Assembly (NCBI GenBank): GCA_016706865.1
Contig: JADJIS010000002.1
Coordinates: forward strand, 1,488,001-1,552,000
Source of the DNA: Bacteroidota bacterium
GTDB lineage: Bacteria > Bacteroidota > Bacteroidia > Chitinophagales > BACL12
Length of the DNA: 64,000 bases
Direction of reading: 5' to 3'
Part shown: in pieces, positions 7,273 through 17,034 of the stretch
Layout: every line of letters begins with the position of its first letter
Numbering within the stretch: position 1 is the first letter of the stretch
Position numbers and translations under genes: made by a program
The notes under the pieces: generated by a model
Databases searched by the model: none
What the model was told of the DNA's origin: nothing
Seen by the model: the letters and a program-made list of their open reading frames with translations, nothing else

Positions 7273-9360
7273 CTAAAAATCAGCGGTTGAAAATGTGTAA
7301 TTAATATCACCTACCAGTTGTATTTTCATAGCATAATCGCTATAAATTTTTACGATATCACTGCAATCGGGAATACTGGCGGTATTAAATTTTATGGTAG
7401 CTATCGCATTGCTTGCATTCAGTATGGCATCCTTTAAAGCTCCATCAACAACCTGATGCATTTCAGTTATGGTAACTTCATGTACGCGACAATCTGCAGC
7501 TAAAATTCCGGGATTAATTTTATTTCCTCCAAAATTTAAAGAATCTAATTTTGTTCCGAACTCATCCATAAATACAATATTTATAGTTGCATCGAGAGGG
7601 AAAGTATTATCGGCATACAAGGTAAGATTAATATTTCCTACACCATCAGTACCGGAACCTGCATCTATTGTAACTGGAAATTCATTTTCTAAGGTTAAAT
7701 TACTCGCAAAAAATTCGAGCGGCATATTTAAATTTAAACTGATATTTAATTTGCTTGTGCTGATCACAAAATCCTGATAATTAAATTCATTTCCATTTGG
7801 ATTAACATGCATCACAACATCATAAAATAATTTATCAGGAAATATTTCCAACAGATCATTAATATTCGAATTATCTGAATTTAATGATATGGTAGTATAT
7901 CCCGGAGCATAAGGATTATCAATTGCGCGACTGATAGGAAGTGTTTGTCCAATCACTTCACTGCAAGTGAGATAAACTACTTCGCCGGTTTCGGTATTCA
8001 TGGCACCTAAACTATTTACTATTACAGTACCGCCGGCCCCTAATCCATTTGCAATTTCAAGATCAACATTGATCTGACCGAATTCAACAACACCATCGGT
8101 AAATTGATCAAATACATTAATACCATCAGTAGTGTCAGCAACAATTACATCATATTGGCCGAGATATCCACGCAATTCGTTTGGAACAATATCCTCCAAA
8201 CCATAAATAACACGCAAACTATCGGCGAGAGTTATATGGGTTGCAACACCGGTATAATTAATACTCGCACTTAATGCCTGAAAAAAAGTATTTACCCTAT
8301 CACCTGAACTCCCACGCAGATCAATTGTATATCCGTGCAGATCAAAGGGTTCATCTAAAGTATCATTTGGTGCAACCTTACTAACTATATGCACAGAAGA
8401 TCCATCCGGACCAATTGCACCCGGAATATCATAAACAATTTCAATGGTATCATTAATACTATTCACTACATAAACAACAACATGCCCGCTTTCAATCCCC
8501 ATCATGGTAAATTCTGGTCCGCCCATATCATATTCCACGTCGTTGGCACTATTGATAAGATTTTGTTCGGGAAAAACCGCAGTGGCCTCCAACAATTCCA
8601 TATCGAATGCAGTAAATTGAATAAATAGTGCATCGCTGGTATCTATAAAAACAGAATCTTCTCCGCTACCGGGGGTATTAAAATTTAATATCTCAGCGAT
8701 CATATTTCCTTCCACTGTCATACCCGCGAGGTTTTTAGTAATAACGACAGGTACACCTGTTGCAGGAACTAAAAAGAAAGTGTCCTGCATAATCAGTGCG
8801 CCATCGGTAAAATTTGTCAGTTTCAAAACAACGGTATCGAGATCGACAGGTAAACCATTAGCTAAAGAAACGCTCAAAGACCCTTGACTAAAGGTTGCAG
8901 TTTCAAAAAAACTTGTTGCATCAATAGGAGTTGGATCGGTGGAAAGTCCGGTAAGCGGAGCTAAGACTGCGGAGTCTCCATTAGATAAAATAATAAGTGT
9001 TCCGATAGGAAAACCGAGGTCAATTGCGATCTGGCCAAGAGAAATCGAAACTTCCATTTCCTGGTCCTCCAAAGTGAGAGAATCGAGGGAAACGTAAACC
9101 TCCACTGCCGTATCTGGAATTTCTATGGCTTCCTGAGTAAGATCGTAGTTGAGTAATTCGCTTTTGTAAACGAGGGTGACGCTCTCGTCGTCCTCAAATT
9201 GTGTTAGAGTGTCGGGTACGAGATCGTAAATGGTAAGTTCACCGGTTACAATTGGAGTCAGATATCTTGTATCCCAACCCGTATCAAGGCTTCGCCTGCA
9301 TGAGGCGATGACCAATATTACACAAAGAAGGAGGAGTAGCCCTTTATAATGTTTGTCCAT
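7273..9360 (-). CDS. Large lipoprotein of unknown function
   Basis: The 695-aa product starts with MDKHYKG and a Leu-rich hydrophobic stretch, then a lipobox ending in Cys21 (VIASC-RR). The mature protein is beta-rich, with many Asp, Thr, Ile and Val residues and repeated short strands, as in surface-exposed adhesive or carbohydrate-binding proteins. I recognise no named domain. It is directly followed by the beta-barrel gene with a 2-bp gap, so a barrel plus lipoprotein pair is the likely functional unit. The very acidic composition fits an extracellular location. Confidence 0.7.
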   Translation of the reverse strand: MDKHYKGLLLLLCVILVIASCRRSLDTGWDTRYLTPIVTGELTIYDLVPDTLTQFEDDESVTLVYKSELLNYDLTQEAIEIPDTAVEVYVSLDSLTLEDQEMEVSISLGQIAIDLGFPIGTLIILSNGDSAVLAPLTGLSTDPTPIDATSFFETATFSQGSLSVSLANGLPVDLDTVVLKLTNFTDGALIMQDTFFLVPATGVPVVITKNLAGMTVEGNMIAEILNFNTPGSGEDSVFIDTSDALFIQFTAFDMELLEATAVFPEQNLINSANDVEYDMGGPEFTMMGIESGHVVVYVVNSINDTIEIVYDIPGAIGPDGSSVHIVSKVAPNDTLDEPFDLHGYTIDLRGSSGDRVNTFFQALSASINYTGVATHITLADSLRVIYGLEDIVPNELRGYLGQYDVIVADTTDGINVFDQFTDGVVEFGQINVDLEIANGLGAGGTVIVNSLGAMNTETGEVVYLTCSEVIGQTLPISRAIDNPYAPGYTTISLNSDNSNINDLLEIFPDKLFYDVVMHVNPNGNEFNYQDFVISTSKLNISLNLNMPLEFFASNLTLENEFPVTIDAGSGTDGVGNINLTLYADNTFPLDATINIVFMDEFGTKLDSLNFGGNKINPGILAADCRVHEVTITEMHQVVDGALKDAILNASNAIATIKFNTASIPDCSDIVKIYSDYAMKIQLVGDINYTFSTADF

Positions 9361-9384
9361 TATGTGGTGAAGATAAAGAATATT

Positions 9385-11193
9385 TTATTGCAGTTGCATT
9401 AACCTCTGTTTAATGTCACTTAACTGACCCTTCGGAATGGCATCAATCAGTTTCCGGGTGTATTCTTTTTGGGGATTGTGATAAATTTCATCCGATGCAC
9501 CCATTTCTTCAATTACCCCTTTATTCATCACCACCATCCGGTCGCTCATGAATTTTACCACCCCGAGGTCGTGAGAAATAAATATATAGGTAAAATTGAA
9601 TTCGTTACGCAATTGGATCAGCAGATTTAAAACCTGCGCCTGCACACTTACATCCAAAGCGGAAACACTTTCATCACAAATAATAAATTTCGGATTTAAA
9701 GCCAGTGCTCTTGCAATACAAATTCGCTGACGCTGCCCGCCGGAAAACTCATGTGGATATCTATTATAAAATTCGGCTTTCAAACCCGTTTTCTCCATTA
9801 ATTCTATCACCTTTTCCTTTCGGATCTTATCATTAGCATATAATTTGTGTACTGTCATCGGTTCTTTAATGGCATTACCCACTGTCATACGCGGATTTAG
9901 TGAGGAATATGGATCCTGAAAAATGATCTGAATATCCTTTCTCAAAGGTTTCATTTCATTTTGTGATAATTCGAGAATGTTTTTGCCGTTAAAAATAATA
10001 TTTCCGGAAACAGGTTCCACTAAACGAATAATGGTTCTCCCAAGAGTAGTTTTTCCGCAACCGCTTTCACCAACCAATCCCAAAGTTTCCCCCGGGTAAA
10101 CATCAAAAGAAACATCATCCACTGCTTTTACCCATTCCGTTACTTTTCCGAAAATTGTTTTTGTTGCAGGAAACCATGTTTTAATATTTTCAATTTTTAA
10201 TATGGGCTCTTGTTTTTGAAGATCAATTAATCGCTGATCGGTTTCCTGTTGGGTTACGATATTTGTTTTGAGAATATCTGTTATACTATTTTCCTGTCCG
10301 TCTTCAGAATCTGTTCGCGCAAATAGATTCCCCGATTCATCCTCGCGCATAAAATCTGCAATAACAGGCAATTTTTTTAAACGGAGCTCCAATTGCGGGC
10401 GACAAGCCATTAATCCTTTGGTATAAGGATGTTTGGGATCTTCAAAAATTTCGAGAACGGTTCCCTGTTCCACAATTTTTCCTTTATACATCACCAAAAC
10501 TCTGTCGGCAATTTCTGCAATTACACCGAGGTCATGTGTAATAAAAATGATGCTGCTGTTAATTGTTTTTTTGAGTTCCGACATTAATTCCAGAATGGTT
10601 TTCTGAACCGTTACATCTAAAGCTGTGGTCGGTTCATCGGCAATTAAAATATCGGGATTACAACTCATTGCCATTGCGATCATTACCCTTTGTTTTTGTC
10701 CGCCGCTTAATGTATGCGGATACGAAGAATAAATTCTTTCAGGAGATGGAAGTTGTACTTTTTGAAATAATTGTAGTGTTAATGCCTTTGCTTCTTTTTT
10801 ATTTTTTTTCTGATGTAAAATAATTGCTTCATCCACCTGAGAACCACAGGTAAAAACAGGATTTAAACTTGTCATGGGTTCCTGAAATATCATGGAAATT
10901 TTATTTCCCCGGTAATGCCGCATTTCAGCTTCAGGAACTTTGGTGAGATCTACAGCGCCTTTTTCACTGCGATATATTAATTCTCCACCCACAATTTTTC
11001 CCGGAGGATTTGGAATAAGTCGCATTAACGATAAAGAAGTGACCGATTTTCCGGAACCTGATTCGCCAACAATGCCTACAGTTTCTCCCCTGTAAATTTG
11101 AAAGGAAATATCATCAACGGCTTTAACAATTCCACCATCCGTAGTAAAATGAGTAGATAAATTTTTAACATCCAGCAACAGATCCTTTTGCAT
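9385..11193 (-). CDS. Fused dual ATP-binding subunit of an oligopeptide-type ABC transporter
   Basis: The 602 aa contain two complete ABC ATPase domains of the DppD/DppF (OppD/OppF) type in one chain. Domain 1 (about 1-265) has Walker A GESGSGKS, signature LSGGQKQR and Walker B ILIADEP. Domain 2 (about 315-590) has GESGCGKT, FSGGQRQR and FIICDES. Each is followed by the oligopeptide-family C-terminal extension (HPYTKGL; EYTRKL). Such fusions occur in GsiA/YejF-type systems and power peptide or small-molecule import. In the second domain Walker B the usual DEP/DEA is DES, a common variant. No permease or binding protein lies nearby, so the membrane partners must be encoded elsewhere. Confidence 0.93.
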   Translation of the reverse strand: MQKDLLLDVKNLSTHFTTDGGIVKAVDDISFQIYRGETVGIVGESGSGKSVTSLSLMRLIPNPPGKIVGGELIYRSEKGAVDLTKVPEAEMRHYRGNKISMIFQEPMTSLNPVFTCGSQVDEAIILHQKKNKKEAKALTLQLFQKVQLPSPERIYSSYPHTLSGGQKQRVMIAMAMSCNPDILIADEPTTALDVTVQKTILELMSELKKTINSSIIFITHDLGVIAEIADRVLVMYKGKIVEQGTVLEIFEDPKHPYTKGLMACRPQLELRLKKLPVIADFMREDESGNLFARTDSEDGQENSITDILKTNIVTQQETDQRLIDLQKQEPILKIENIKTWFPATKTIFGKVTEWVKAVDDVSFDVYPGETLGLVGESGCGKTTLGRTIIRLVEPVSGNIIFNGKNILELSQNEMKPLRKDIQIIFQDPYSSLNPRMTVGNAIKEPMTVHKLYANDKIRKEKVIELMEKTGLKAEFYNRYPHEFSGGQRQRICIARALALNPKFIICDESVSALDVSVQAQVLNLLIQLRNEFNFTYIFISHDLGVVKFMSDRMVVMNKGVIEEMGASDEIYHNPQKEYTRKLIDAIPKGQLSDIKQRLMQLQ

Positions 11194-11368
11194 GTGGTAA
11201 AAATAGTGGGGAAAGTTGAAGGTTCAAAGAATGGTTGCGTTTCACCACTAAACTGCGGAATCATTTGAAGGGTATAAAGTGTCGAAAACGGAAAGGCGCG
11301 ACAAATATTTGATATAATAATATTCACAAAATATGAATCTAATCTTCTGAAAAACACACCTAATGGCA

Positions 11369-11444
11369 GTTCATTCGTGCATTCATGGTTTATTTTTCAT
11401 CCACATATTGGACAAAAAAAGTTGCCACGAATGCACGAATGAAC
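11369..11444. repeat. 20-bp inverted repeat
   Basis: GTTCATTCGTGCATTCATGG (11369-11388) is matched by its reverse complement at 11425-11444 with one mismatch and a 36-bp spacer. The remainder of 11194-11540 shows no gene. Confidence 0.7.
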
Positions 11445-11540
11445 AGCCAAACTGACATTTTATTTGTATGATGGAATCTTTCTACTGATGCAGTTTAGCA
11501 ACAAGCTTACGGCAGGAATTTGAGGATTTTGAAAACCAAT

Positions 11541-11771
11541 AACCCCCGGCTTTAGCCGGTGGGAAAAAGTACACACTATAGACGGGCTTTAGCCCAATTG
11601 AGGATCATCATGTTTAGAATAAAATATCAAGAAAAATTGAATTATCAAAAATCAATTATTGAAAAAATCATAGCCATGTAACATAACTTTCCAATTAAAA
11701 ATCCATAATTGGGCTAAAGCCCGGTCACTTATCCGTTTTTAATCCGTGGGTTAAAACCCACGGCTATTACT
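11541..11771. repeat. REP-like palindrome doublets in inverted orientation
   Basis: Two palindrome pairs face each other. The first pair is CCGGCTTTAGCCGG followed by CGGGCTTTAGCCC (11543-11597). The second pair is GGGCTAAAGCCC followed by CCGTGGGTTAAAACCCACGG (11709-11763). Read on the other strand, the second pair has the order and sequence type of the first, giving a BIME-like arrangement around a spacer of about 110 bp. No gene is visible here. Such REP elements are usually mobilised by single-copy REP-associated tyrosine transposases; none lies in this window. Confidence 0.75.
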
Positions 11772-11809
11772 TTGCCACAATTACCGATGGAATCTCTGTG
11801 TAAGACGAT

Positions 11810-13798
11810 TTATTCAATTAATATTGTTCCAGTAGTTAAATCACCATTATACAACATCTGAATAAAATATATCCCCGATGATACACCGGATAGATCTATT
11901 TTTTCCTCCTGGTCTTCCACAGTAGTAAACACATCTTTTAATAAAACAATTTTACCAAGTGCATCTATAACTTTTATCTCCACCTTAGTATTTATTAAAT
12001 CAGGTAATTGCACAGTGAAATTTCCATTGGAAGGATTTGGATAAACAATTAAGAAATTATTTATTTCTCCCGATCTTAATGGAGGTGTGGTGAAGAAAGA
12101 AGTTGCTGAATAAGGAGAAAAAACACCACCCGGACAAATCGTCTTAATTTTATATGCATAATCTGTTTCCGGAGTTAGACCGAGAATATTTGCCATATTG
12201 CTCGCTGGTTTTTTCTTAAATTTTATTGCCGGATCTGAAACTTGATAAACCAATACCTGATATTTATCAGCACCCGGAACTTCATCCCAATGTAATTGCA
12301 CTGATGTTGGTGCAATTGGAGCTGCAAATAATCCTGTTGGGCCTTCGGTGAAATCGCATGGTGGTTCAATTCCGAAATCTGCTCCGTCAAATGCTTGATA
12401 TCTGATATTATTTGATCCATAAGCATCTGTGTTATTAACATCCAATGAAGTTCCGGGTTCAGCATCTTGCATCCAAACTACATGCACTTTTCCGTCAATT
12501 GCTTTATCATATACCATTGGAAAAACATTTTCCTGATGTAATTCTGCGGTGTTGGTCAAATTAATTGGTGCCGACCATGTTGTTCCATTATCAGCAGAAT
12601 ACACTCCAAAAAGATCTCTGAATGATTGCGCTTCACTTACTTCAGGATCACCAAAATAATCGGTATATTCTATAGGCATGGCATAAATAAGATAAATATA
12701 TCCTGTTGCTTCATCAATTGCCGCACCAACCATAGAAGTGAAGGATACGCCATCATACATTGCGAGATCCGCACCGATACCTAAAAAAGGATCATTTAAT
12801 CCATCTGCATTATTCCAATCAATTAATAATTCAATATTTGTCGGTTCAGCCATGGTGGAATTCCAATAAAGTAGTCCGCTTGTTCTTGGAAAATAACCCC
12901 ATCCTTCTGCGTCTGGATCAGTATCAAGCAGTTGATAGTTTCCAGAAAAAATATGCACCACACCCGCATTCGTGATTATCATTTCATTAAATCCATCAAT
13001 AGTATTAATGGTATCAAAATCACCATCACCATCAAAATCAGAATCCTCACCCAGATCTCCATTATAATTATCTATTGGAAAATCATTTATTTCTATTTGT
13101 GACCAGGTTCCGGGATTTCCTTTTGCAGGTGAATGAAGTAATATTAGATCTGACCAACTGCTTCCATAGGAAATATATACATGTGATCCTTTAACTTGAA
13201 TTTGATACACTTCAGCGCTTAATGCATCAAATCCATCTGCTTCTGATAAGAAGGGTAAGGGAGATTCTAAAACTGCCCATGAAGCACCTCCATTATCTGA
13301 TCTTGAAAAAATGATACTGGTTGGCGATACGTTATCTGCACAAACAACATAAATATCATCAGTACCTTGAGGACATTCAGTAACCGGCCATAATCCTGTT
13401 ATCAGATCAGATCCCGGGAGTTGTGTCCATACTGCACCACCTATAACAGCATTGGCAAATAATTGTAAATTAGTTCCATCATGAGAAAGTACAACTTCAT
13501 GATCCAGCACTTTCATTAATTCACCAAAACCTGTCCTAACAGTTTCAATTCGGGCAGTTGGAGCAGGGTTCCATGTTACTCCGTTATAATGATTGTAAAA
13601 CATTCCGCGTTCTGGCCAAGCACCTAATGTGGTGGCTCCGGTCCAGACTACTGATATACTTCCATCGTCGTAAACCTGTATCCGGTTTCTGGAGCAGGCA
13701 TTTGTTTGAAGGTCGTAAGTGGTTGTGCCAATAATTGTTGATTGGCTGTAAACACCGATGGTTATTGAGGAAAATAAGATCAACAGAAATGTTTTCAT
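11810..13798 (-). CDS. Secreted BNR/sialidase-like protein with FN3 and T9SS sorting domain
   Basis: ATG at 13798 is chosen because it begins a clear signal peptide (MKTFLLILFSS, cleavage after YSQ). The longer frame from 13840 adds 14 residues without signal character. The mature protein has BNR/Asp-box-like repeats (SRSDNGGASWAV; YSADNGTTWSAP), suggesting a beta-propeller. A fibronectin type III domain follows (PTSVQLHWDEVPGADKYQV). The end is a type A T9SS sorting domain (VYPNPSNGNFTVQLP ... ending TTGTILIE). It is therefore exported and secreted or displayed on the surface. Catalytic sialidase residues cannot be identified, so enzyme activity is not claimed. Confidence 0.85.
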   Translation of the reverse strand: MKTFLLILFSSITIGVYSQSTIIGTTTYDLQTNACSRNRIQVYDDGSISVVWTGATTLGAWPERGMFYNHYNGVTWNPAPTARIETVRTGFGELMKVLDHEVVLSHDGTNLQLFANAVIGGAVWTQLPGSDLITGLWPVTECPQGTDDIYVVCADNVSPTSIIFSRSDNGGASWAVLESPLPFLSEADGFDALSAEVYQIQVKGSHVYISYGSSWSDLILLHSPAKGNPGTWSQIEINDFPIDNYNGDLGEDSDFDGDGDFDTINTIDGFNEMIITNAGVVHIFSGNYQLLDTDPDAEGWGYFPRTSGLLYWNSTMAEPTNIELLIDWNNADGLNDPFLGIGADLAMYDGVSFTSMVGAAIDEATGYIYLIYAMPIEYTDYFGDPEVSEAQSFRDLFGVYSADNGTTWSAPINLTNTAELHQENVFPMVYDKAIDGKVHVVWMQDAEPGTSLDVNNTDAYGSNNIRYQAFDGADFGIEPPCDFTEGPTGLFAAPIAPTSVQLHWDEVPGADKYQVLVYQVSDPAIKFKKKPASNMANILGLTPETDYAYKIKTICPGGVFSPYSATSFFTTPPLRSGEINNFLIVYPNPSNGNFTVQLPDLINTKVEIKVIDALGKIVLLKDVFTTVEDQEEKIDLSGVSSGIYFIQMLYNGDLTTGTILIE

Positions 13799-13875
13799 AA
13801 TATTTGAGTTAGATGATTTAAAGATATAGGGATATTGCATTAGCTAAGGTATTAAAAATACCGATTATCCGGATG

Positions 13876-13951
13876 CCACAGAGTTCTTTCGGTAACTCTG
13901 TGGCAAAGATTTCTATGTGCTTTATGATAGAGTTACCGAAGGAACTCGTGG
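13876..13951. repeat. Nested inverted repeat between two minus-strand genes
   Basis: CCACAGAGTT and AACTCTGTGG (13876-13903) form a 10-bp hairpin. A further sequence, AGAGTTACCGAAGGAACTCGTGG (13929-13951), is the near reverse complement of the first hairpin. It lies just past the stop of the gene ending at 13960 and may slow or end transcription, but there is no clear T tract. Confidence 0.55.
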
Positions 13952-13959
13952 ATTTCTCA

Positions 13960-14703
13960 TCATTCCGATATTAATTCCAACCAGGTTTTCTTTTCAAGAT
14001 CTAAGTCCAACAACTTTATTTTACTTTCATCCATAAAAACAATATATCTCAAAATAGTTTGCTTTTTTTCATTTTGATATCCCAAAACAAAAAGGTATGA
14101 ATTATATTCAATAGAGTTGATCTTTAGATACTCATCCAGTAGTTTGATACCCAATTCCAATTCTTTTTCGCGAGGAGTAAATAAACCATTAGAATTACCG
14201 ATATTATTGATAGCATTTGTTGCCTCTACAAAAGATTCAGCGGGAGTAATGATCCATTCATTGTGATATTCTAATTCTTGGGATATATAATAATCTGAGA
14301 TTCCCCAGGTAGGAACATTTAATGAATCCAATTTGCCACCTACTGTAAATCTGATCTTTATTGGTGAATTTATTCCTTCAGTTCCTGAACAATCAAGATA
14401 TTGTAATGAATTTATATCAAGTTCATGATAATGTATAGAATCCCGAATATCTTTCATATTTCTAACTAGTGAAACAAAGAGGGAATCGTTTAAAATTTTA
14501 AGCAAACTATCTCCACGACTATCAACTTCCCAATGCAAAATTTTCCTTATTTCTTCTATTGGTTGCAAATGGTCATGCAAATCGATATAATTTTCCGTTT
14601 TAATGATCTGCAAAATTTCCCTGGAGAAGGTATCGCATTGTGCATGTAATAAACCTAATTTTAATAAAAGAAAACTTATTACAAGCGCAAATAATTTAAA
14701 CAT
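13960..14703 (-). CDS. Secreted or periplasmic protein of unknown function
   Basis: The 247-aa product has a signal peptide (MFKLFALVISFLLL, cleavage after HAQ at about 22). I recognise no domain in the mature part, which is moderately acidic and contains a short LDLDLEKK stretch near the C-terminus. It lacks a T9SS sorting domain and a lipobox, so a periplasmic location is most likely. It lies 19 bp downstream of the exonuclease gene on the same strand and may share its transcript. Confidence 0.6.
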   Translation of the reverse strand: MFKLFALVISFLLLKLGLLHAQCDTFSREILQIIKTENYIDLHDHLQPIEEIRKILHWEVDSRGDSLLKILNDSLFVSLVRNMKDIRDSIHYHELDINSLQYLDCSGTEGINSPIKIRFTVGGKLDSLNVPTWGISDYYISQELEYHNEWIITPAESFVEATNAINNIGNSNGLFTPREKELELGIKLLDEYLKINSIEYNSYLFVLGYQNEKKQTILRYIVFMDESKIKLLDLDLEKKTWLELISE

Positions 14704-14722
14704 CAGATCATGTATTTAATCA

Positions 14723-15439
14723 TCATACATAAATAATATTCTCCTCCCTTATCAACTCCAATCCCTTTAATCGCATAATTACCTGTGCAACGGCAATAAC
14801 ATCTTTGCTGCAATATAGACCGATACGGTTAAGGTCATTTTTATTCCAGTAAACATCGCCAACCATGCTGCCATCAATATCATCTTTTGGTGTAGGAATT
14901 TCTAAAATTGTAGCTAATAAATTCAGAGAAGTATAATTTTTATAATCACCGAATTTCCATAATTCCATGGTATCCACATGATTTACTTCCCAGGGTTTTT
15001 TGCCATAAATATCCAACACCGGAGGTAAAGTAATTCTGTTAATTAAATATCTTCTGCACAACCATGGAACATCAAATTCGCGAATATTATGCCCGCATAA
15101 TTGAAAATTATTTTTGGAGACATTAATTAAGGTCTGTTTAAATTCTTCCAACATCATTTTTTCATCATCACCTTTAAAAGTTTTTATTTTAAGATGATAA
15201 TCATTATTTATTTTTTGGATATAGGCGCAGGAGATACATATTACTTTTCCAAACTCTGCAAATATTCCTGCTTTCGAAAAATAGAATTCGCTTTTATCCT
15301 CATCCTCCTTTCGGGTGCGACCTACTTTATCGTCAAATAATTTCTGTAATTCCGGAGCGAGTTCATCATAGTGTTTTTTTCCGGGTACTGTTTCGATGTC
15401 GAAAATAAAAAGATTTTCGGGGGCAATTGTTTGTAACAT
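14723..15439 (-). CDS. PolB-type 3'-5' exonuclease (DnaQ superfamily)
   Basis: The 238-aa protein carries the Exo I motif FDIETVPG near residue 15 (Asp and Glu metal ligands), Exo II around LCGHNIREFDVPWL, and Exo III with YCSKDVIAV near the C-terminus. This order and size match the stand-alone exonucleases related to the proofreading domain of DNA polymerase B (PF10108 type). It should remove nucleotides from 3' ends with two metal ions; its cellular role is not defined by the neighbours. Confidence 0.88.
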   Translation of the reverse strand: MLQTIAPENLFIFDIETVPGKKHYDELAPELQKLFDDKVGRTRKEDEDKSEFYFSKAGIFAEFGKVICISCAYIQKINNDYHLKIKTFKGDDEKMMLEEFKQTLINVSKNNFQLCGHNIREFDVPWLCRRYLINRITLPPVLDIYGKKPWEVNHVDTMELWKFGDYKNYTSLNLLATILEIPTPKDDIDGSMVGDVYWNKNDLNRIGLYCSKDVIAVAQVIMRLKGLELIREENIIYV

Positions 15440-15493
15440 ACGTTTTATTTTTAAGGGTTAATAAATACATGATTCAAAAATAGGAATTTTATT

Positions 15494-16201
15494 TTACCAT
15501 TCAATTTTATTATACATAGGGATTGAAACTCCGGTAATTCCTTTAGCCTTCTCACTCATTAAAAATGCGATGGTATCCGCAACATCTTCGGTGGGAGTAA
15601 AGGTTTTATATTGTTCTTCCGTAGCCCAACTCAAATTATTGGGTGTTTGTAATGTTGCCGGTAAAATAATATTCGCCCTGACATTAAAATTGCGACATTC
15701 CTCAGCCACACTTAAAGTGATTGCAACCAATGCACCCTTGCTCGCCGTGTATAAAGTATTTCCTTTCGCCTGATGTAAAACAGGTTTTGCCCCGATGGTT
15801 ACTATGGAACCCATACCGGAAGCTTTTAGTATAGGAACAATTTCTTTGAGCAATAAAAAAGTAGGTTTTACATTCAGGTCCATCAAAAAATTATAATCTG
15901 CTTCGGTATAGTCTGCTATTGAACCTGCTCCTTTATAACCTCCTGCAAGGTGGACAAGTCCGAAAATATTGCCTTTTATGCCTCTTATCCAATTCTGCAC
16001 CTCTGTTTCTTTAGCAAGATCGGCAATAAAAGGAAAAAGAGTTTTATTGATCTGTTGAGGGAAGAATTCATCGAGAATGGATTTGCTTTTTTCATTTAAA
16101 ACCGCGGCATGTAATTCCCAACCTTCGTCTAACAAACGCGCTGTAACTGTTTTTCCCAATGCTCCGTCGGCGCCGGTTATCAGTAATATTTTAGATTTCA
16201 T
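15494..16201 (-). CDS. SDR-family NAD(P)-dependent oxidoreductase
   Basis: This 235-aa short-chain dehydrogenase has the nucleotide-binding glycine motif TGADGALGK at the N-terminus. LAGGYKGAG stands where NNAG is usual, and the active-site pair is YTASKGA (Tyr and Lys). The Ser upstream of the Tyr lies in SIVTIGAK. Its length is normal for a classical SDR. The substrate cannot be deduced; it is a single gene facing the divergent beta-barrel gene at 16365. Confidence 0.88.
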   Translation of the reverse strand: MKSKILLITGADGALGKTVTARLLDEGWELHAAVLNEKSKSILDEFFPQQINKTLFPFIADLAKETEVQNWIRGIKGNIFGLVHLAGGYKGAGSIADYTEADYNFLMDLNVKPTFLLLKEIVPILKASGMGSIVTIGAKPVLHQAKGNTLYTASKGALVAITLSVAEECRNFNVRANIILPATLQTPNNLSWATEEQYKTFTPTEDVADTIAFLMSEKAKGITGVSIPMYNKIEW

Positions 16202-16364
16202 CTTTATGTTCTTTTACTCAAAGTTAAGGTTTTGTAGAGGCAATTGGACATAATAAAGGTGCCGTATTGACAGCAGATTTCATTTTACAAGTAAAAATCA
16301 TTTATTTTGTGCAGTAATCAATAATCCAAAGGGTTTTGATACACAACCTTAAATACCACCGAAT

Positions 16365-17021
16365 ATGAAGAAATCAATATTGGCTCTTACTATTGCGACG
16401 CTTTCCATCCTCAGTACCAAACAAGTAAATGCCCAACTTTGGCTCATGACAGATGGAGGCATTTTTTTTACAAAAGACCTTGTAGGCGAAGGTATTAACC
16501 TTAAAGTCGGCTGGCATTATGGTGATTACGACTATAATATGGTTACATTGGGTGGAGGTTATAACTTTTTTGCTCAAAAACCATGGGATATCATTATGTT
16601 TGATTCTACAGGATTACTTACGGATACTGTCGAATCGTTTTTAGTGAGTAATCTTATTAACATCGACGCCGACTATAGAAGATATTTTTTCCAGACTGAT
16701 GCAGATGATTATTTTGCCTTTTATGGTATAATTGGCGCAAGTCTTTGGATGGTGAATACAAAAATGAATTTAGGTCCTTATGTGGATACCGTATTTGCAG
16801 TATCGGAAGGCACAACGTTGGTCGCTTCCAATTTGAGTGTTAGAATGCCGTTGGGTTTCGGAATGGACTGGACTGTTAGAGGCAGATTCTGGTGGTATTT
16901 CGAGGCTAAAATTGAAGTGCCATTCACGCAAGTGAATAATGAATATATCGGAAATGATTTTGGTGTGAGTTATCACTTTACCACCGGTGCCCGTTTTCTG
17001 TTACACGAATTTTATAGGTAG
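16365..17021 (+). CDS. Outer-membrane beta-barrel protein
   Basis: The 218-aa protein has a signal peptide (MKKSILALTIATLSILST, cleavage after NAQ at about 24), then alternating amphipathic strands rich in Tyr, Trp and Phe. It ends with a strand (SYHFTTGARFLLHEFYR) typical of eight-stranded porin-like barrels. It has no recognisable enzymatic motif. Its 3' end is only 13 bp from that of the convergent NDH-2 gene. Confidence 0.7.
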   Translation: MKKSILALTIATLSILSTKQVNAQLWLMTDGGIFFTKDLVGEGINLKVGWHYGDYDYNMVTLGGGYNFFAQKPWDIIMFDSTGLLTDTVESFLVSNLINIDADYRRYFFQTDADDYFAFYGIIGASLWMVNTKMNLGPYVDTVFAVSEGTTLVASNLSVRMPLGFGMDWTVRGRFWWYFEAKIEVPFTQVNNEYIGNDFGVSYHFTTGARFLLHEFYR

Positions 17022-17034
17022 CGCACTTCCTTTT

